A stretch of 64,000 bases of DNA, taken from positions 16,802,733-16,866,732 of the forward strand of contig CP099839.1 in NCBI GenBank assembly GCA_030062745.1, written 5' to 3'. Of the stretch, positions 26,401-40,892 are shown one piece after another (position 1 is the first letter of the stretch; each line of letters opens with the position of its first letter). This stretch comes from Capitulum mitella (lineage: Eukaryota > Arthropoda > Thecostraca > Pollicipedomorpha > Pollicipedidae). Position numbers and translations under genes: made by a program. The notes beneath the pieces were generated by a model. That model did no database searches. It was given only the letters and a program-made list of their open reading frames with translations, and had not been told where the DNA came from.

Positions 26401-29400
26401 AACTTTCCCGACCCTGTATGATGTAATATGGGAATGATCGAATACAGCAGCCAAGCGCCGATGATAAAACAGCAATATGTACGCCTTCGCTGTCTGCATT
26501 CAACCCCCTTTCGTCAACGCACACCGCCACCACCACTGGCTTCCAGTTCCCCGTCTGTAAGTGTAAGGGCGAACCGGTCCCAATCTCGCCAGTCGGGAAG
26601 CGCGGGGTCTCAGACGGACGACACACAACTCTCTCCTCAGTGGCGGCCAACAGTGTGTCCGCCGCCGTCAGTCTGGAGGGGCGGGGACACACAACTCTCT
26701 CCTCAGAGGCGGCCAACAGTGCGTCCGCTGCCGTCAGTCTGGAGGGGTGGGGACACACAACTCTCTCAGCAGGGACGGCGGACTGCATTTTCGGCTGGGG
26801 GTAAGCTCTATCGGATCAACGGCCGACCTCATTTGGGTTACCTTCTCCCCCTCCAAAAAAAATCCGAATTCCGTTCTTTTTTGCCATTGCCCAGTTTTCC
26901 ATTCAATAAAAAACTGTTCTTTCCAGGTTTTTGCGCTGGTGAACACTTGTGTTCTCTAAAATGCATGGATTTTTTCTTATTCAGGTCTGTACCCTTTGAC
27001 ATTTTTCAGGTCTTTTGTCTTTGGGCATCCATCTGCATAATGACGAAGGATGCAAACTTCTGTTATGTTGTTTGCGTTTACAACACGAATTCAACATTAT
27101 TATAACGTACATTTGTGAACAGCTGAAAGACAGTTTCCTGACACAACATTAAATTATAACTCGAAGCTCAGTATCAAAACTCTTACAGACCACACGAGAC
27201 GGCAATCATTATCTCAAGCACTTGCCAAAGCAGCTTTGGCTGTCCCCCACACAAACATGATGCATTGATGCCAGCACCAAACCTCTGACATAATAAACGG
27301 AACCATCTTCCAGAGTGCCCAAGGGATTAACAATCAGTACCATGCCCAACACCACTACGCATGGTATACAAAAAAGAATCTCAACGTATATCAAGCTGAG
27401 TGACGCTAAAAACACACAGGGCTAATATATGATAAATATAGGACAATTTTCCCCATAGGGCTAATGTGAAACTTCAAAAAAGTGAGGGCCATGGCCCCGC
27501 CCTCCCTCTTCCCCCTGTTCCTACGTCCATGTACTGATGCCCACAAAAACGATTATATTTCTCTCTTTTGACGTCACGTTTGGCTGCTGTCACAAAAGGG
27601 TGCCGCGTTCACTTCTGCTGATTATTCCTGAAATAATCGCCAGAATCGTCGCGTCTTGTAATGCGCGCCGAGTGCCGTCAAATTCAATGACTACCACATC
27701 TGAAAAACCTTCGGATTTGTACTAAATTTTGCGAAAACAGTTATGGTCTGTCGCCGATGCTCCCACGATTTCTTTTTTTTAATAGCGTAAGGTCGATTTT
27801 TTACGACTTTGCTTAGTGTGGTGACCGAAATTTCTAGGAGGCAAAAACAAAGTACCGCCCCTCCTGCCCCCCCCCCTTTTCCGCCGTCGCTGCTCCTCAG
27901 GCTCTGCCGTCGACCTCCCCAGCTGGGCAGATGGACCGGGAGGCGGTCCGGGCGACTCGGCCGTGGCCGGCTCCACTGCAGCGGCCGCGCCAATCAGAGA
28001 CGAATACTGGCGCGGCTGCGACGATCAGAGACGAATACTGGCGCGGCTGCTCCCGTCAGAGACGAATACCGGCGCGGCCGCGCCGATCGGAGACGAATAG
28101 TGGCGCGGCTCCGGCGATCAGAGACGAATCCTGCGCGGGCGCGGCGATGAGAAACGAACAGCGGCGCGGCAGCGGCGACCAGAGACGAAGCGGACCGATG
28201 AGAGGCGCCGCCGCGCCGACGGCTCAGCACGTGCAGGCGACGTGGCATGCATGATGAAACGGTGGCGTAACGTCACACGGACTTCCACGGCTGCAGAACA
28301 CCCGCTCCGCGTATGTCGCAAGACCACTGTTCGCGTTTCCAAGGAAAAGCGAACTGGCCATCCGTGTTAAAAGCTGCGATAGTGCGGGGGCAGTTTTCAA
28401 ACTTCGGGCCATTTAGGGCAAGACCTAGGCTCCACGTAGAGGAAACAGCGACTTCACGATGACTGAAAAGATCCTATATCTATCAACTGCCGCAACTGGC
28501 ATGCCGGGGCCCACGTGATTTATTCCCGTCGGCAAGTGGACATACAGTGATCCGTCTACCATCCTTTGAAACAGCTCGGCGCACAAACACAGCCCGATAT
28601 CACCACATCGCCGTCGCTGTGCAGGCCGGAGAAGCGGAAAATCTAACCCGGTGGAACCCTCGATGTCACATCCGTCTGCCCCTCCCCGCCCGTGGTCCGA
28701 ATGTTTTACCACCGCAGAGCGGAGTCTCACCCTTCGTCCTTCACCGTTCCCAGTGAAGCCACGCGATGCCGTCGCCGGCCGGTAAACAGGCCCGGGACGG
28801 GGTTGTGGCAGAGGGCAGCAGTTCAACTGAGACCGCGCCGCCGCACGCTCCGGCCGGCCGGTGCCGCCGGACATTGCCCACTGTTTACTCAATCTATCTG
28901 AAATGACGCATCGCTCCCCGGAAGGGCCAATTAGCGCCACGTGGTCACCGCCAGTCGCTGGGTTTCTCGGAGCGTCGAGCGACGGTGAACCGGGCGGCGA
29001 ATACTTCCGCTCTCTGCTCTGGATAGTACTCGTATGCACTGTAGTGGAGCGCTGAATGAATGAGCCAAATAAAAACGATACGACCTGTCCGTAAGCTAAT
29101 GAGGAGTAACAGACCACGTCCTTAACGCGGAGGACACAACGAACCCTTCAGACCAGCCTCCCAGGCTCCTCATCTGGCCGACTACAGCTCTTACAGATCC
29201 GCCTCCCAGGCTCCTCATCTGACCGACTATAGCTCCTTCAGATCAGCCTCCTGGGCTCCTCGTCTGGCCGACTACAGCTCCTTCAGATCCGCCTCCCAGG
29301 CTCCTCACCTGACCGACTACAGCTCCTTCAGATCCGCCTCCCAGGCTCCTCATCTGACCGACTACAGCTCCTTCAGATCAGCCTCCCAGGCTCCTCATCT

Positions 29401-32400
29401 GGCCGACTACAGCTCCTTCAGACCCGCCTCCTGGGCTCCTCATCTGGCAGAATACAGCTCCGTCAGATCCGTCTCCTAGGCTCCTCATCTGTCCGACTAC
29501 AGCTCCTTCAGATCCGCCTCCTGGGCTCCTCATCTGACAGACTACAGCTCCGTCAGATCCGTCTCCTAGGCTCCTCATCTGTCCGACTACAGCTCCTTCA
29601 GATCCGCCTCCTGGGCTCCTCATCTGACAGACTACAGCTCCGTCAGATCCGTCTCCTAGGCTCCTCGTCTGGCCCACTACAGTTGGCACGCAGGATAAGG
29701 AAGTACGTGAACCGCAACATGCGTCATATTCACGACCCAATACACCACGCCCTCCCGCCGTCCCGTCGGCCGAGCTGCCAGACGCGCTTCAGCCTGAAAA
29801 GCCACTGGGGCTGGCCGTTATGAGAGACATCGCCCGTGCGACATTCCTTTAGTGCCGTTCGAAGGGGACACTCTCCGAACGGCCGCGTCCCACAAATGTA
29901 GGATGATGCTTCAAAGGCCAGTGCATGCGGCACTCTTTTACTGCCGTCCGGAAGGGGATGCTCTCCGGATGGCCGCGTCATACAACTCTAGGATGATGCT
30001 TCAGAGATTCCCCGGATCTTTGTGGCTAGTTGGATGAGTCATAATCTTCACTGACGCCTAGTCATTTTAACGGCAAAGCCGGGATACATGGACGAAGTCA
30101 TGACCTACTTGGACTCTGATTGTAATGATACTCACGCTAGACCGTTTTTTCCTCCTTCTACTAATGGAAAAAGGAAATTACGAAAAACAGTAATTATCGC
30201 AACGTGTTTTCCATACCAAGACGAAAAACCACCATAATGGACAAAAGGTGTCATATGACAGGTTCACTCACATCAAGAGTACATTTGGACAACTCCATTA
30301 CTCTCGAGTTTCACCCCATAACGGGTTGCTTGATCGTTGCGCTAAAACAACAATTTAACGACTATTTGGTTGGTTTGGAGGCTTCAGGGAAAACCTGATT
30401 GACTAATCGCTCGTAAGTAATTTTAAACTAGCCTGATTTCATAAAAAAATAACTGAAATTAAACTGAACGTGGATCTGCTGTCAATTGGAGCCGACAGCA
30501 ATGAGTAACTAACCTTGGCCATTCTTTGTTGCGAACTCTGGGAGGCGGCTAGCTGCTGCTTCAGCTTTACGATCGTTTCCTGGAGAGTGTGGATGTCTCG
30601 GTCCCGCTTCAGGACCTGAGGGTACACGTCACGGTATGAAACACCGGTTCATTGTTGTAGTCGAGTGAACCTCTCGTGCCTCATACAGTAATATTTTCGT
30701 GACAATGCCTTGTGCGTAGGAACTTCATTGTCAGTAAGGGTGATGCACCGTCAGAGTATCAAAACGTATGTTCTAGTCACGTTAAAATCACGACTGAGCG
30801 TGTGAAAACATTGCCACGTACACGGTTATCAAGCTGGCGACTAGGCACGCAATCAGTTGACCTAAATAAATAGGGCGCTGCAATCCGATGAAAGGATTGA
30901 ACAGACAAATTTCAATGCATTCAAGTACTGGTTTAAGTTGCAACCTCACTGCCACTGCTAAGCTCTGAGTACTCATAGCGACGCAGGGTCGAACGAGAAG
31001 ACTATTGCCATGTCACACAATACAGACAACCCACAAATGATGGTGACCGAGAATCCGACCAGGACAACGTCGGCGTCCAGCCGGACACGCACCTGTTCCT
31101 GGAACATCAGCTCCTGCGACTTTTGGTCCTGGCCCGAGGCCGGCACCTGCTGTGGGGTGGCCGGCGCTGGCGCCTGAGCTGGCGCCGGGGCTGGAGCTGG
31201 CGCCGGGGCTGGCGCTGACGCCGGGGCTGGCGCTGGCGCCGGGTCCGGCTGGGGCGTCGACCGAGCGACGTCCGGCGGAGGAGCGGACGGCTCCACGGCC
31301 GCAGACGGCTTCCTCTTGATTGAGCTGGTCGCCGGGGAGAAGGCAATCAGGTCCTCCTTGGCCACCGACAGCTGCTTCTCGCTCACCCGCGCAATCTCTT
31401 CCTGCTGTGAGCTGGAAAACGGAAACCAAACCAGTGACGACGCTGTCAAAAGATGGTGTGTTTTTAAGTCCCTGTCGAATGATAACGCTTCCGTCGAAGC
31501 ATTTCACAGAGGCGTGACACAGCAAATCACGCCAGGACGTAGCCATGATAGAGACAATTCAGAACTGTCGTTTCATAAGCACACATGGGTCGGTCGAACT
31601 GACCCAAACTGTGATCCACCCCGTTTAGAAAAGGTCTCACCACTAGACTGTGTCGTTAAACCGTATCTCTCAGAGCCAGTTTTACCGGACACGGGCAACG
31701 TGATTCGGATCTTACGGTACGCCAGCGCGGAGTTCTTTCGCGAGGATATCGAGCAAGGGCTGTGAATGGCAAAAACATAAATCATGATTCCTGCGAAAAA
31801 TTAAACCAGTTGAAGCCGCCTGTTTCGTCGAGTTCCTGGCGAAAGCACAAAAGTACAATTCCAGCCGGTTCCCAAGGTTTCACTGCAGGACGTCAGCATC
31901 ACCGGCTTTTATTTGTCCGATTCCTGGTCCGTGGCGATGGTCCCAGAGACGGCCTGTACGGCCAGCAATGGGCCAATGGACCGTCCAGCCGGCGAAGGTC
32001 CGGGGCATCAGTAGACCGTCCAGCCGGAGAAGGTCCGAGCATCAGTAGATCGTCCAGCCGGCGAAGATCTGAGGACCAATGGACCGCCCAGCCGGCGAAG
32101 GTCCGAGCATCAGTAGATCGTCCAGCCGGCGAAGATTTGAGGACCAATGGACCGTCCAGCCGGCGAAGGTCCGAGCATCAGTAGATCGTCCAGCCGGCGA
32201 AGATTTGAGGACCAATGGACCGTCCAACCGGCGAAGGTCCGGGGACCAGTGGACCGTTCCGCTAGCGGAGGTCCGGGGACCAGTGGACCGTTCCGCTAGC
32301 GGAGGTCCGGGGACCAGTGGACCGTTCCGCTGGCGGAGGTCCGGGGACCAGTGGACCGTTCCGCTGGCGAAGGTCCGGGGACCCGTGCACTGCCCAGCTG

Positions 32401-35400
32401 GCGAAGGTCCAGGGACCAGTGGACCGTCCCCGGCCGCGGCGGCGGCCCGGACCGGCCGAGCCTGGAGCCCGGCCCACGCGCCGTCACACCCCGCAGCCCT
32501 CCGGTAAACAGAGCCAGCCAGCCTCCCGCCGACGGCGGCGATCTCGGCGAGCCCATTTCCGGCGCCTACCCTCGTTACCGGGAGGGGGAGGCACACGGAA
32601 AGCGCCATTAGCCGACAAGGCCAGGCTGCAGCCGCCGCAGCCGCCGCGGCCGCCGCCGCCTCGGCCGCCGGCGCCAGGAGTGGTCCGTGCCGGCCAGCGG
32701 CACGGCTAATTGGAGCGGCAAGTTCCCAGCCGGCGGGCGCGTGTGTGGCTGCGGCCCGTCGGCCGGTCGGCGCAGCTCTGGTCTGCCGCCAGGCCGGGGT
32801 GCGGCTCAGAAGGGGGCGGCCCAGCCGAGCAGCTGAGTCAGTCGCGGACGGCGACAATGGCCGCAGGCGGAAGCGGCGCGGCCACCGCCGGCGCCGAGAA
32901 CCGGTGACAGTTGGCTGCACAGCTATTCCGCGGAACTGCGCCACATGCCTCACTGCGCGGCCGTCACGGGGACGTCACGGGCGCCACGGCTGAGCCACAA
33001 CCGTCACGGCGCCAGCGGTGACGTGGCGTCACTGGAGGCCAGGAGAAGCCGTGGCACGGGTTTCTCAGAGAATCGGTAGCCGCCTAAGCGGAGGTGCAGC
33101 CGTGGATGTCGGAAGCCGCCGACATCTCCTGAGGAGAAGCGACCTCAGCTGTGCCGCGACGGCCGTAAACTCTGATCAAAACGACGCTGGAGACGTCACG
33201 TCCATTCAGCGCAGATTACGACGAAACTGGCCCATCGCTGTCGCCGTTTCATTTTGCAAAACGCGGCGGGAGCAATGTAGTTCGCAGTGATACATCTCAA
33301 GAAGATGGCTTTCAAGAGCCGGCCCAGGATCGAGCAGGGTCCACTAAATTTTACAATGGAATGATAACAGATGGCCGCCAATTGAGCAGGCCCGCATTCA
33401 TCACAAACAAAGCACAAAGCGGTGCGGCTGCACCGAACCAGTGCTGCCGTCTTCATCCGAAGTCAGCTGAACAGCGCAGCTCCGGTCCTGATCATCTGAA
33501 CAGAGAGGCTTCGTTCTACACCAGGTGAACAGCGGAACCCTGGTCCAGACCAGACGAGCAGCGCAGGTCCGCAGCTCGGTCTCAGGCGGATGAGCTCTGG
33601 ACTCAGTCGAAGGTCGCCGGTCCAGCTGAGACCAGTGGCCGTGACCGTCCGTCACCGGCGGACCGGTATCGACCGGCCGCGGCCCGGCGCGGCCGTATCG
33701 ACCGCGTCACATCGGCCGCCAGCGGCACTAACGACCGGCCGCGGCCGGCTCAGCGGACAGGGCCGACCATCAGGCCGGCTCCGGTCAGCGGACAGGGCCG
33801 ACCATCAGGCCGGCTCCGGTCAGCGGACAGGGCCGACCATCAGGCCGGCTCCGGTCAGCAGACAGGGCCGACCATCAGACCGGCGCCGGTCAACGGACAG
33901 GGCCGACCATCAGGCCGGCTCCGGTCGGCGGACAGGGCCGACCACTCGACAGGCGACGTCGATCGCCTGAGCCGATGCTCAGGTGATCGACGCCGCCCGG
34001 ACCAGGCAGGGGGCGGTCGGCGGGCGGCGCCGGCGGCCGGCCTTTTGACCGGACGGCGCCGGTCAGCCGCCGGCCGGCGCCGTCCATAAAAGGCCGGCCG
34101 GCGGCGGCCCTGAGTCACCGCCGAGCGGCGCTGCGCGGTCTCGCGTGCCGCGCCGCCGCCGCCGCGTCGACCTTGCTGACCCGGCGGCGGCGTGACCCGG
34201 TCACCGGCCGCGGTCAGTCCAACCGACGTTCGCTCGTCCCACGGCGGCCGTCCCGCGCTGGCCTCTCCGGGTGGTCTGCGGCGGACAGCACGCGACGCAC
34301 TGACGGCGGACGCCGCTCCCGGCGGCCGCCGCCAGCTGCCTGCGGTGCGCCAGACCAGTTCACCCACACTGCGGCACCGAGCCGGGCGGGAGTGGCGAGC
34401 AGCGGCACCGCCGAGGCCACTGCTGCCTGCCGCCCACACTCGCTGCATCGCCGTCACCGGTACGGCCACTCTCACTGCGCGGCGCGACAGTTCAGGCGGC
34501 GGAAAACGCGGCCGAAACGACAGGCGGAACATATCCGCCAATCTGATCGATGCTGTGCCGCAAGCAGCCTTCAGCGGCGAGCGTAGATTTCCTGGAGTAT
34601 CCAAAGTTCCAACGCCCGCAGAGATCGCAGCACGGACACTTTCCCCGCTGACCACGCACACAGACTGCGCGACGCGGCCCTCAACACAGCCAACTCTGAA
34701 ACACAACCACCACAGCGCACAACCTGCAGCCTGCGCCACAGCGCGGCTGTGCCCACCTCCAACGCATGTAGACGAACTCGTCGTCGGCCCTCAGAGACGA
34801 CAGCGTCATGCCTGCAACTGCCGCTCGAGACGCACACTGTCACTCGCAGCGGCCGCCGGGCGGAGCGGCGCGCCTGCAGCGCCGGCACTCCGTGCCGCCC
34901 TCGGTGCAGCTGCGCTCGCGTGCGCCGCGCCGGCCCACCGCGCCCGACTGCCGGCCGGCCGCCGCCGCGCCGCCGCACTCAGCTGGCGCGCCGCGTCGCC
35001 GCGGCCGCGACCAAAACACGCGCCCGCGCGCCGCGCGCGACGTCCGGCGCCGCCGGCACTGGCGGTGGGGCGTCCCCCCACCGCGTCGTCAGCGGCTGGC
35101 GCCGACTGATGACGAGGCGGGGATGCCCGTGGATGGGTCCCACCGTTCAGCGGGATACCCAAGGGTCTGCGGGAGGCGCGATGTCGCGGCCCAGGAGAAG
35201 CTGCGTGGTGGATCGTCCAGCGACAGCCGGCCGTGATCGCTGCCGAGCGCGCGCATTCCCAGTCGCACGGCCCGCCGACCCCGCGGTGGCCTCAGCACCT
35301 GCGCCGGCAGTGCACAGGTGCAGCCAATTGCCGCCGGCTGTTCCCAGCGCTGCGCAGCGGCAGGAAGCAGGGGTCGGGCGGCGACGCAGCCCCGCCACCG

Positions 35401-38400
35401 ACCGGGCAGCCACCCCATCTGCAGAGAGTACCGCAGCCGGCTGCTCGGCCAACCACACCGGGCCCCGGCGACGCCGAAAGGGATCGCGGAGGGCAGCCGC
35501 GGAGTACGTGATGTTTACGGAATGTTACGGCGGCGATCCCAGGGGTTGTCGAACTCTGCAGGGCCGGAAACAAGGGCACTCGCCGGCGGCGGGCCAGGCA
35601 GCGAGCCGGCCATCTACAGCAGGTGCCGGCTGGGCATTGCTCATCCCAGCAGCAGTCCTATCCGTGACCAGAGGTCTTCTGGTCAGCTCCGGATCACAGA
35701 CAAACGAAAGGCGACAGATATGAACTCAGACAGACATACAGACAGGCGGTTAGGGAGACAACAAAATAGACAGGAATGCAGGCAGCCAGGTTGTCTTCTA
35801 GGTGGGCTGACGGGCGGATGGGAGGACAGGCGGACGGGCGGATGGGCGGACGGTGACAGTCAGACGGGCGAAGTGGCAGGCGGACAGCGGGGCAGGCGGA
35901 CGGGCGGTGGACGGGCGGACGGACGGTCTGACGGACAAACCAGCCCCATGACGCGTACTGGCACAGCCGGACAGAAAAGGAGAACGGCCTCGGGTCGAAG
36001 ATACGTAGGCATTTCTGCAGAGATCAACACCCGGGGCACGGATGGAAAAAGCATACAGAAAGATAGGCAGGCCAGCAGATGGACAAACATACCAGTCCCT
36101 GGGCACACAGAGGCATACATGCATGAAGACTGACAGGAGGCCGAGTACAAGGCCAGACACACAGACAGACACAGTCAAGCACACGGAGAGACAGACAGAC
36201 AAACAGATCGCGGGATAGGCAGGAGCGACGGTGGCTCGCTACCACGATCTCGACCGATTATCTGACGTCACTAGTGACTGATTACGGGAGCGAAATGATG
36301 GATGATTACATGGGTTGTGGAGGATGTAGCAAGGACAGGAAGTGGAGAGAGGGGGAAAGCGAGGTCGTCCGAAAAGGGCCTTCGACGACAAGGATTTTAA
36401 ATGACGACCAAATGGAAGCACGTTACGCGGTGAAAAGAGACCGAGTAGGTACTCTTGTCGTAATCTCAACACGTTCCTGTGGACTGGAGACAACATGGAA
36501 CGTGCCGCCATCTCTTTGTCTCGAGTAAACCAAATCGGACCCAAAGGACACTACTTCCTTTCCAGTGACACTTGTCCCAGCATCTAAGAAGTCTGTATCC
36601 TGTTTTGAAGGGTGAGAGGCCATGACGAGGTCCGCACCGACTGCTGGTCTTGCCCGCGAAGGCAGCATTCACACAGCGGACGAGACAAATTGGCTGATTA
36701 AAAGCGCAGACAACGGTCGTTGCGCCAACGGCAAAAACCGCCTGGGAGGCCATCATCTCGCGCTGGCCATGACTCATGGTGGACGCGGCCGCGGTGAAAG
36801 TGGCGGACCGGTTCGGCAGCCCACTGAGCTGCCTGCCCTCTGCGTCATTGGAGGGCGGCTCTACTGTCGACTGTGCTGCCATCTATTGCCAATTGTCACC
36901 AATCGAGTGTGCTGGAGCCCGCCGCTTGGGTCGTCCCGTCACCATGTCGTATTCGCGGAGGAATGAAGACCTTACCATAAGGTCAAGGATGCCACCACAT
37001 CCTTCATAATCCCTGTCCCCTGACATGAGTGTCATCAATGCCTGCGAGGCCTTCATAGACACCTGACGTCCGACAGTCGAATTCGCTCGGTGAAAACAAA
37101 GACACAATTCAAGGGCGGTCGGTAACGGTAACCCCTTCCACCCTGTTCCAGGAAGTCACGAAGGTCTGGGATATCAAAGTCAGTAGCATTATTCAGCCTC
37201 GACGGAATAACCATATCCGTTTCTTAGTGATACCAGGTCACATTTACATGTAGTTTGGACAGATAATTAGGGGGTGGGGCTTTCTAAATATCAGGCAGCA
37301 AGAGTGCAAAACGAGAAATGCACTGAAATTCTTTGGCATACCAACTTTATACAGTGTGACAAGACCATGCGTACATAGCTTTCATGATTTCATTATTGGC
37401 AAACAGTCTTGCTGTTGCTGTCTTTCAATGTATGGCAGCCCGGGCATCCACACACATATAACGTGGCCCACGCTGGGTTATCAGTCTTTTTACCAGGCCT
37501 ATAATGACATTCATAAGGAGTTAGTCCGACAGGTGCTGTACGAAACAGTGATGGAAGCAAAACTGGCACTAATTAGATGGTTCAGCGACGGATCCAGATG
37601 GTTTCGAGTTTAAAGTGCCAATGCACGGCCAGCTGCCTTCACAGTTCACATGCTGAAGAAACCTACCAAAATCCAAACATATGAATGCATAAAAACATAT
37701 GTACATAACATATAAAAACATTTTAGAGCAAGCAGCCCAAAGCCAACAAAGTATTGTGAAGCAAAGGCTCAGTTCGACACGTGGATTTCCAAATACGCCC
37801 TTAAAAATAAAAAATGGTCCGCATACCGACGTCACGTTTAGTGTGGAATGATTCATTAGAAAGCAAAGGCAACCAGCTGAAATGAAAATGAACTTAATCT
37901 TTCATATCTATTCCGCACTTCTCATCCCTAGCAACCTTACTCCTGGACTCATGGCGCCAGCCAAATACCTAGTCATGAAGGGAAAAAACAAAAACAAGGA
38001 CAAAACGAGACAACACGGATATGACTACAGACGGCAGCCTAAGCCTGTGGCTCTCATCACGGGCTTAGCCAACGGGGGGGGGGTGTTAAACGGGTCATGC
38101 ACACCTTGGGTTGAAAATTTAACTCTGTTCAGGAGGCCGAAAATAACTGGCCGAAATCCAACGGGTTTTCATTTTTGAGGGGGATTAGATTTGCTCTGTC
38201 TACTTCCTCGGCGAAATCTTGGCTACGCCCTAGACTCTTATCACGTATCCATAAGTTCGACACTGTCCAGCGGCCACCGGGTTCACCACGAACAGGTACG
38301 GACTCGGCAAAAGGAGCCGCCGCGTCCCGCCCAGCCGTTACTGATATCCGGCGCCACCACGCCGGACCGCCGCTCTCGGCCGATCGCAAAAACGGCGCGC

Positions 38401-40413
38401 CACGTGCGGCACGCGCGCCGAACAAAGGAGCCCTTCCGACCGTGGCGGCGAGCCGTCAGACAAATACGCACGGCAAACACAAACACGCCCACCCAAACAC
38501 ACAGCGCCGCGATCTCGTGCCCTCTCATTCATGCCGCAAACCGCACACTCGCGTCCGCTCCGGGGACCTCCCGGGAGATCGATACCACCCGGAGAGAACC
38601 ATGCTGCCTCCGCACACCAACCTCGACATCGGCGCCGACCGCGCACGCTGAGAGCCCGTCATCGGCTCGTTGGACCCGACCTGGCCTGGCCTCGGGCCGG
38701 TCGACGCTGGCCCTAGAGCGTGTCCGGTCGCAGACAGGCGCGCGCCGCCCGCCGTCTCCCCCACACCGCCTCGGGGCAACTGGCCGCGCCGGCCGTCGAC
38801 GCGGTCGATGAGCCGATGACGTCACCCGCCGTGCCGTCGGCCGCCGGCCGAGCGGGCTGACACGCTTTCGGCGGCCTGGTACACTTCCTGGGTGCGGCCG
38901 GGCGCCGCCGATATCCGACCAGCGGCGCCGCTCAGCGCACGGCGGGCCCGCTCAGCGGACTGTTCAGGAGCGCAGCGAGCTGCTCAGAGCACAGAGGAAC
39001 CGAGCGTAGCACAGACAGCCGCTGAGGAGCACAACGGACTGTTCAGGAGCACAGCCCCCGATCAGAGGACAGCGGGCCGCTCCGGGCACAGCGGCCGCTG
39101 AAAGCACAAAGGGACCGCCTCGAGCACAGCAGGCCGCCGTGGATGAAGGCCTGGCGGACGGACAGACGAGTCACAGGGACGCCCGCAGACGGCCGCTGCC
39201 ACAGCCGGGAGGACGGCCAACTCAGCCCGTACTGACGTCGCCGCTGTCGGCCGGGGACCGCGTAACGCCCGCGTGATGGCTGGAGACCGAGTGACGCCGG
39301 TGTGACGGCCTCCCTGGACGGCCGTCTGGCGCGACCGCCTCCGACCGCAACGGGGACAAGGTCGGAGCAGGGCCGGGGGCGGCGGCGCCGGGCCGCCAGC
39401 CGCAGGACCTGCGGGACTCTGGGACTGGCTGGGCCACGGACGCCGACAATCTGCTTCCTCACTGTGGCCACAGAATAGATTTAAAAACGGGGATGGAGAC
39501 GAAGAATACTCCTCTAAACTATGTAGGCTTCTGAGACTATTTCAAGGCATAGATAAGCATTCACCTTCAACATTCGCCACTTGTTCCATCAACTTTTCTA
39601 GGATTTCTTACTATGCCTAAGAACCGAAAGGCTACGCAGTATTCTCAGTTCCTGGCTTTAATCCGGGATGCACTCTTTCTGTGGTATCAGGGCTTCTAAG
39701 TCTCCGTCTGCTGCCGAGCGAGACCCCGGTGTGGCGGATACACAAAGAGGAAAGGCTGTGGAAGTGGCGAGAGCACTTGCTGACCGAATCATGGCGCACA
39801 GCACCCGGCCAGAGCCCAATAAGCTTTCTATACTGGCGCACCTTCCTCATAAATGTTATCTACAGAGAATCAGCACATTTCGCAGGACTATGTAAGCTTC
39901 ATCCGGTTGGGACCACTCGCGTTCCAATGAATTATTACGGTCCGAGCATAGGCTGCCATCTGTCGACGAAATGGTGAAACAGAACCCGACAGTTCGTGCC
40001 GGCGCTCTCGAGCACCGCAAGGCCGCTCGTCCCTATCAAGGGCGAGGCCAGTATCCAGTTCAGGAAGGACACAACTGCATGTTACCGACTACCGAACAAC
40101 ACAAATTATAAACTTTGCTCCATAAATTCTTTATCTGTTACGGCCCAACTGAAGCAAGTTTCCCATACACATTGAGGCAAACTCAGCTGGAATATAGTTA
40201 ACGGGCAACGAACGGAAACAGGTTTTAAGTACAACTTCCGCTTCCAGTGCAGATCCCGTCAGTGATCACAAACGGTTCATCACGTTACCTGGTCCTTGCT
40301 TCTGCTTATGATGTTGTCAGCAAAGAATAGATCCAAGACCGGCCAAAAGCGCATGCCCCGAAAATTCTCATGGTTAAGAGACATTGGTTACTCATAAATT
40401 TTGATGACACGAA

Positions 40414-40457
<44 letters not shown>

Positions 40458-40854
40458 GTACAATCACATATATATATGGAGACAGAGAGAGAGGGAGAGA
40501 TTCTTTAATTATATACAACAATGTTTCTGAATTAATTACAGGCATGAGTTATATCTTGTTTCAGCCATTCATTTGGCCAATCGATTCCAGACACCATTCA
40601 CCACCGGCGTTTTCGCCTCTGCCGCGGTGGTTGGCTGGATTCGTCCCTGTCCAAAAGCCAACTGTGATTCCAGGTACAGGCTGGGCCGTGCAAACCCCAG
40701 TTATCACGCAACCGCCGCGAACACGGCCACAAAGCCAACGGCACCAGAGCTGCCGGCGGCCAAATACATTCTCCCGCCCACAGCAATGCTGGGGAACTGG
40801 CGGGGTGTTCACGGGAACTAGCCCTCAGAACGCGGCAGCGGCCCCTGAACAACG

Positions 40855-40892
<38 letters not shown>

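Noticed and set aside
29125-29740. Repeat array considered as CRISPR or as a repetitive protein gene
   Set aside because: Units are contiguous with no unique spacers, in a eukaryotic intron. The open frame follows only from the 45-bp period.
33855-35723. Open frames of about 290-325 codons on both strands in the intronic CpG island
   Set aside because: They overlap in several frames, have composition-driven Arg/Ala/Pro content, cross tandem repeats and show no family resemblance.
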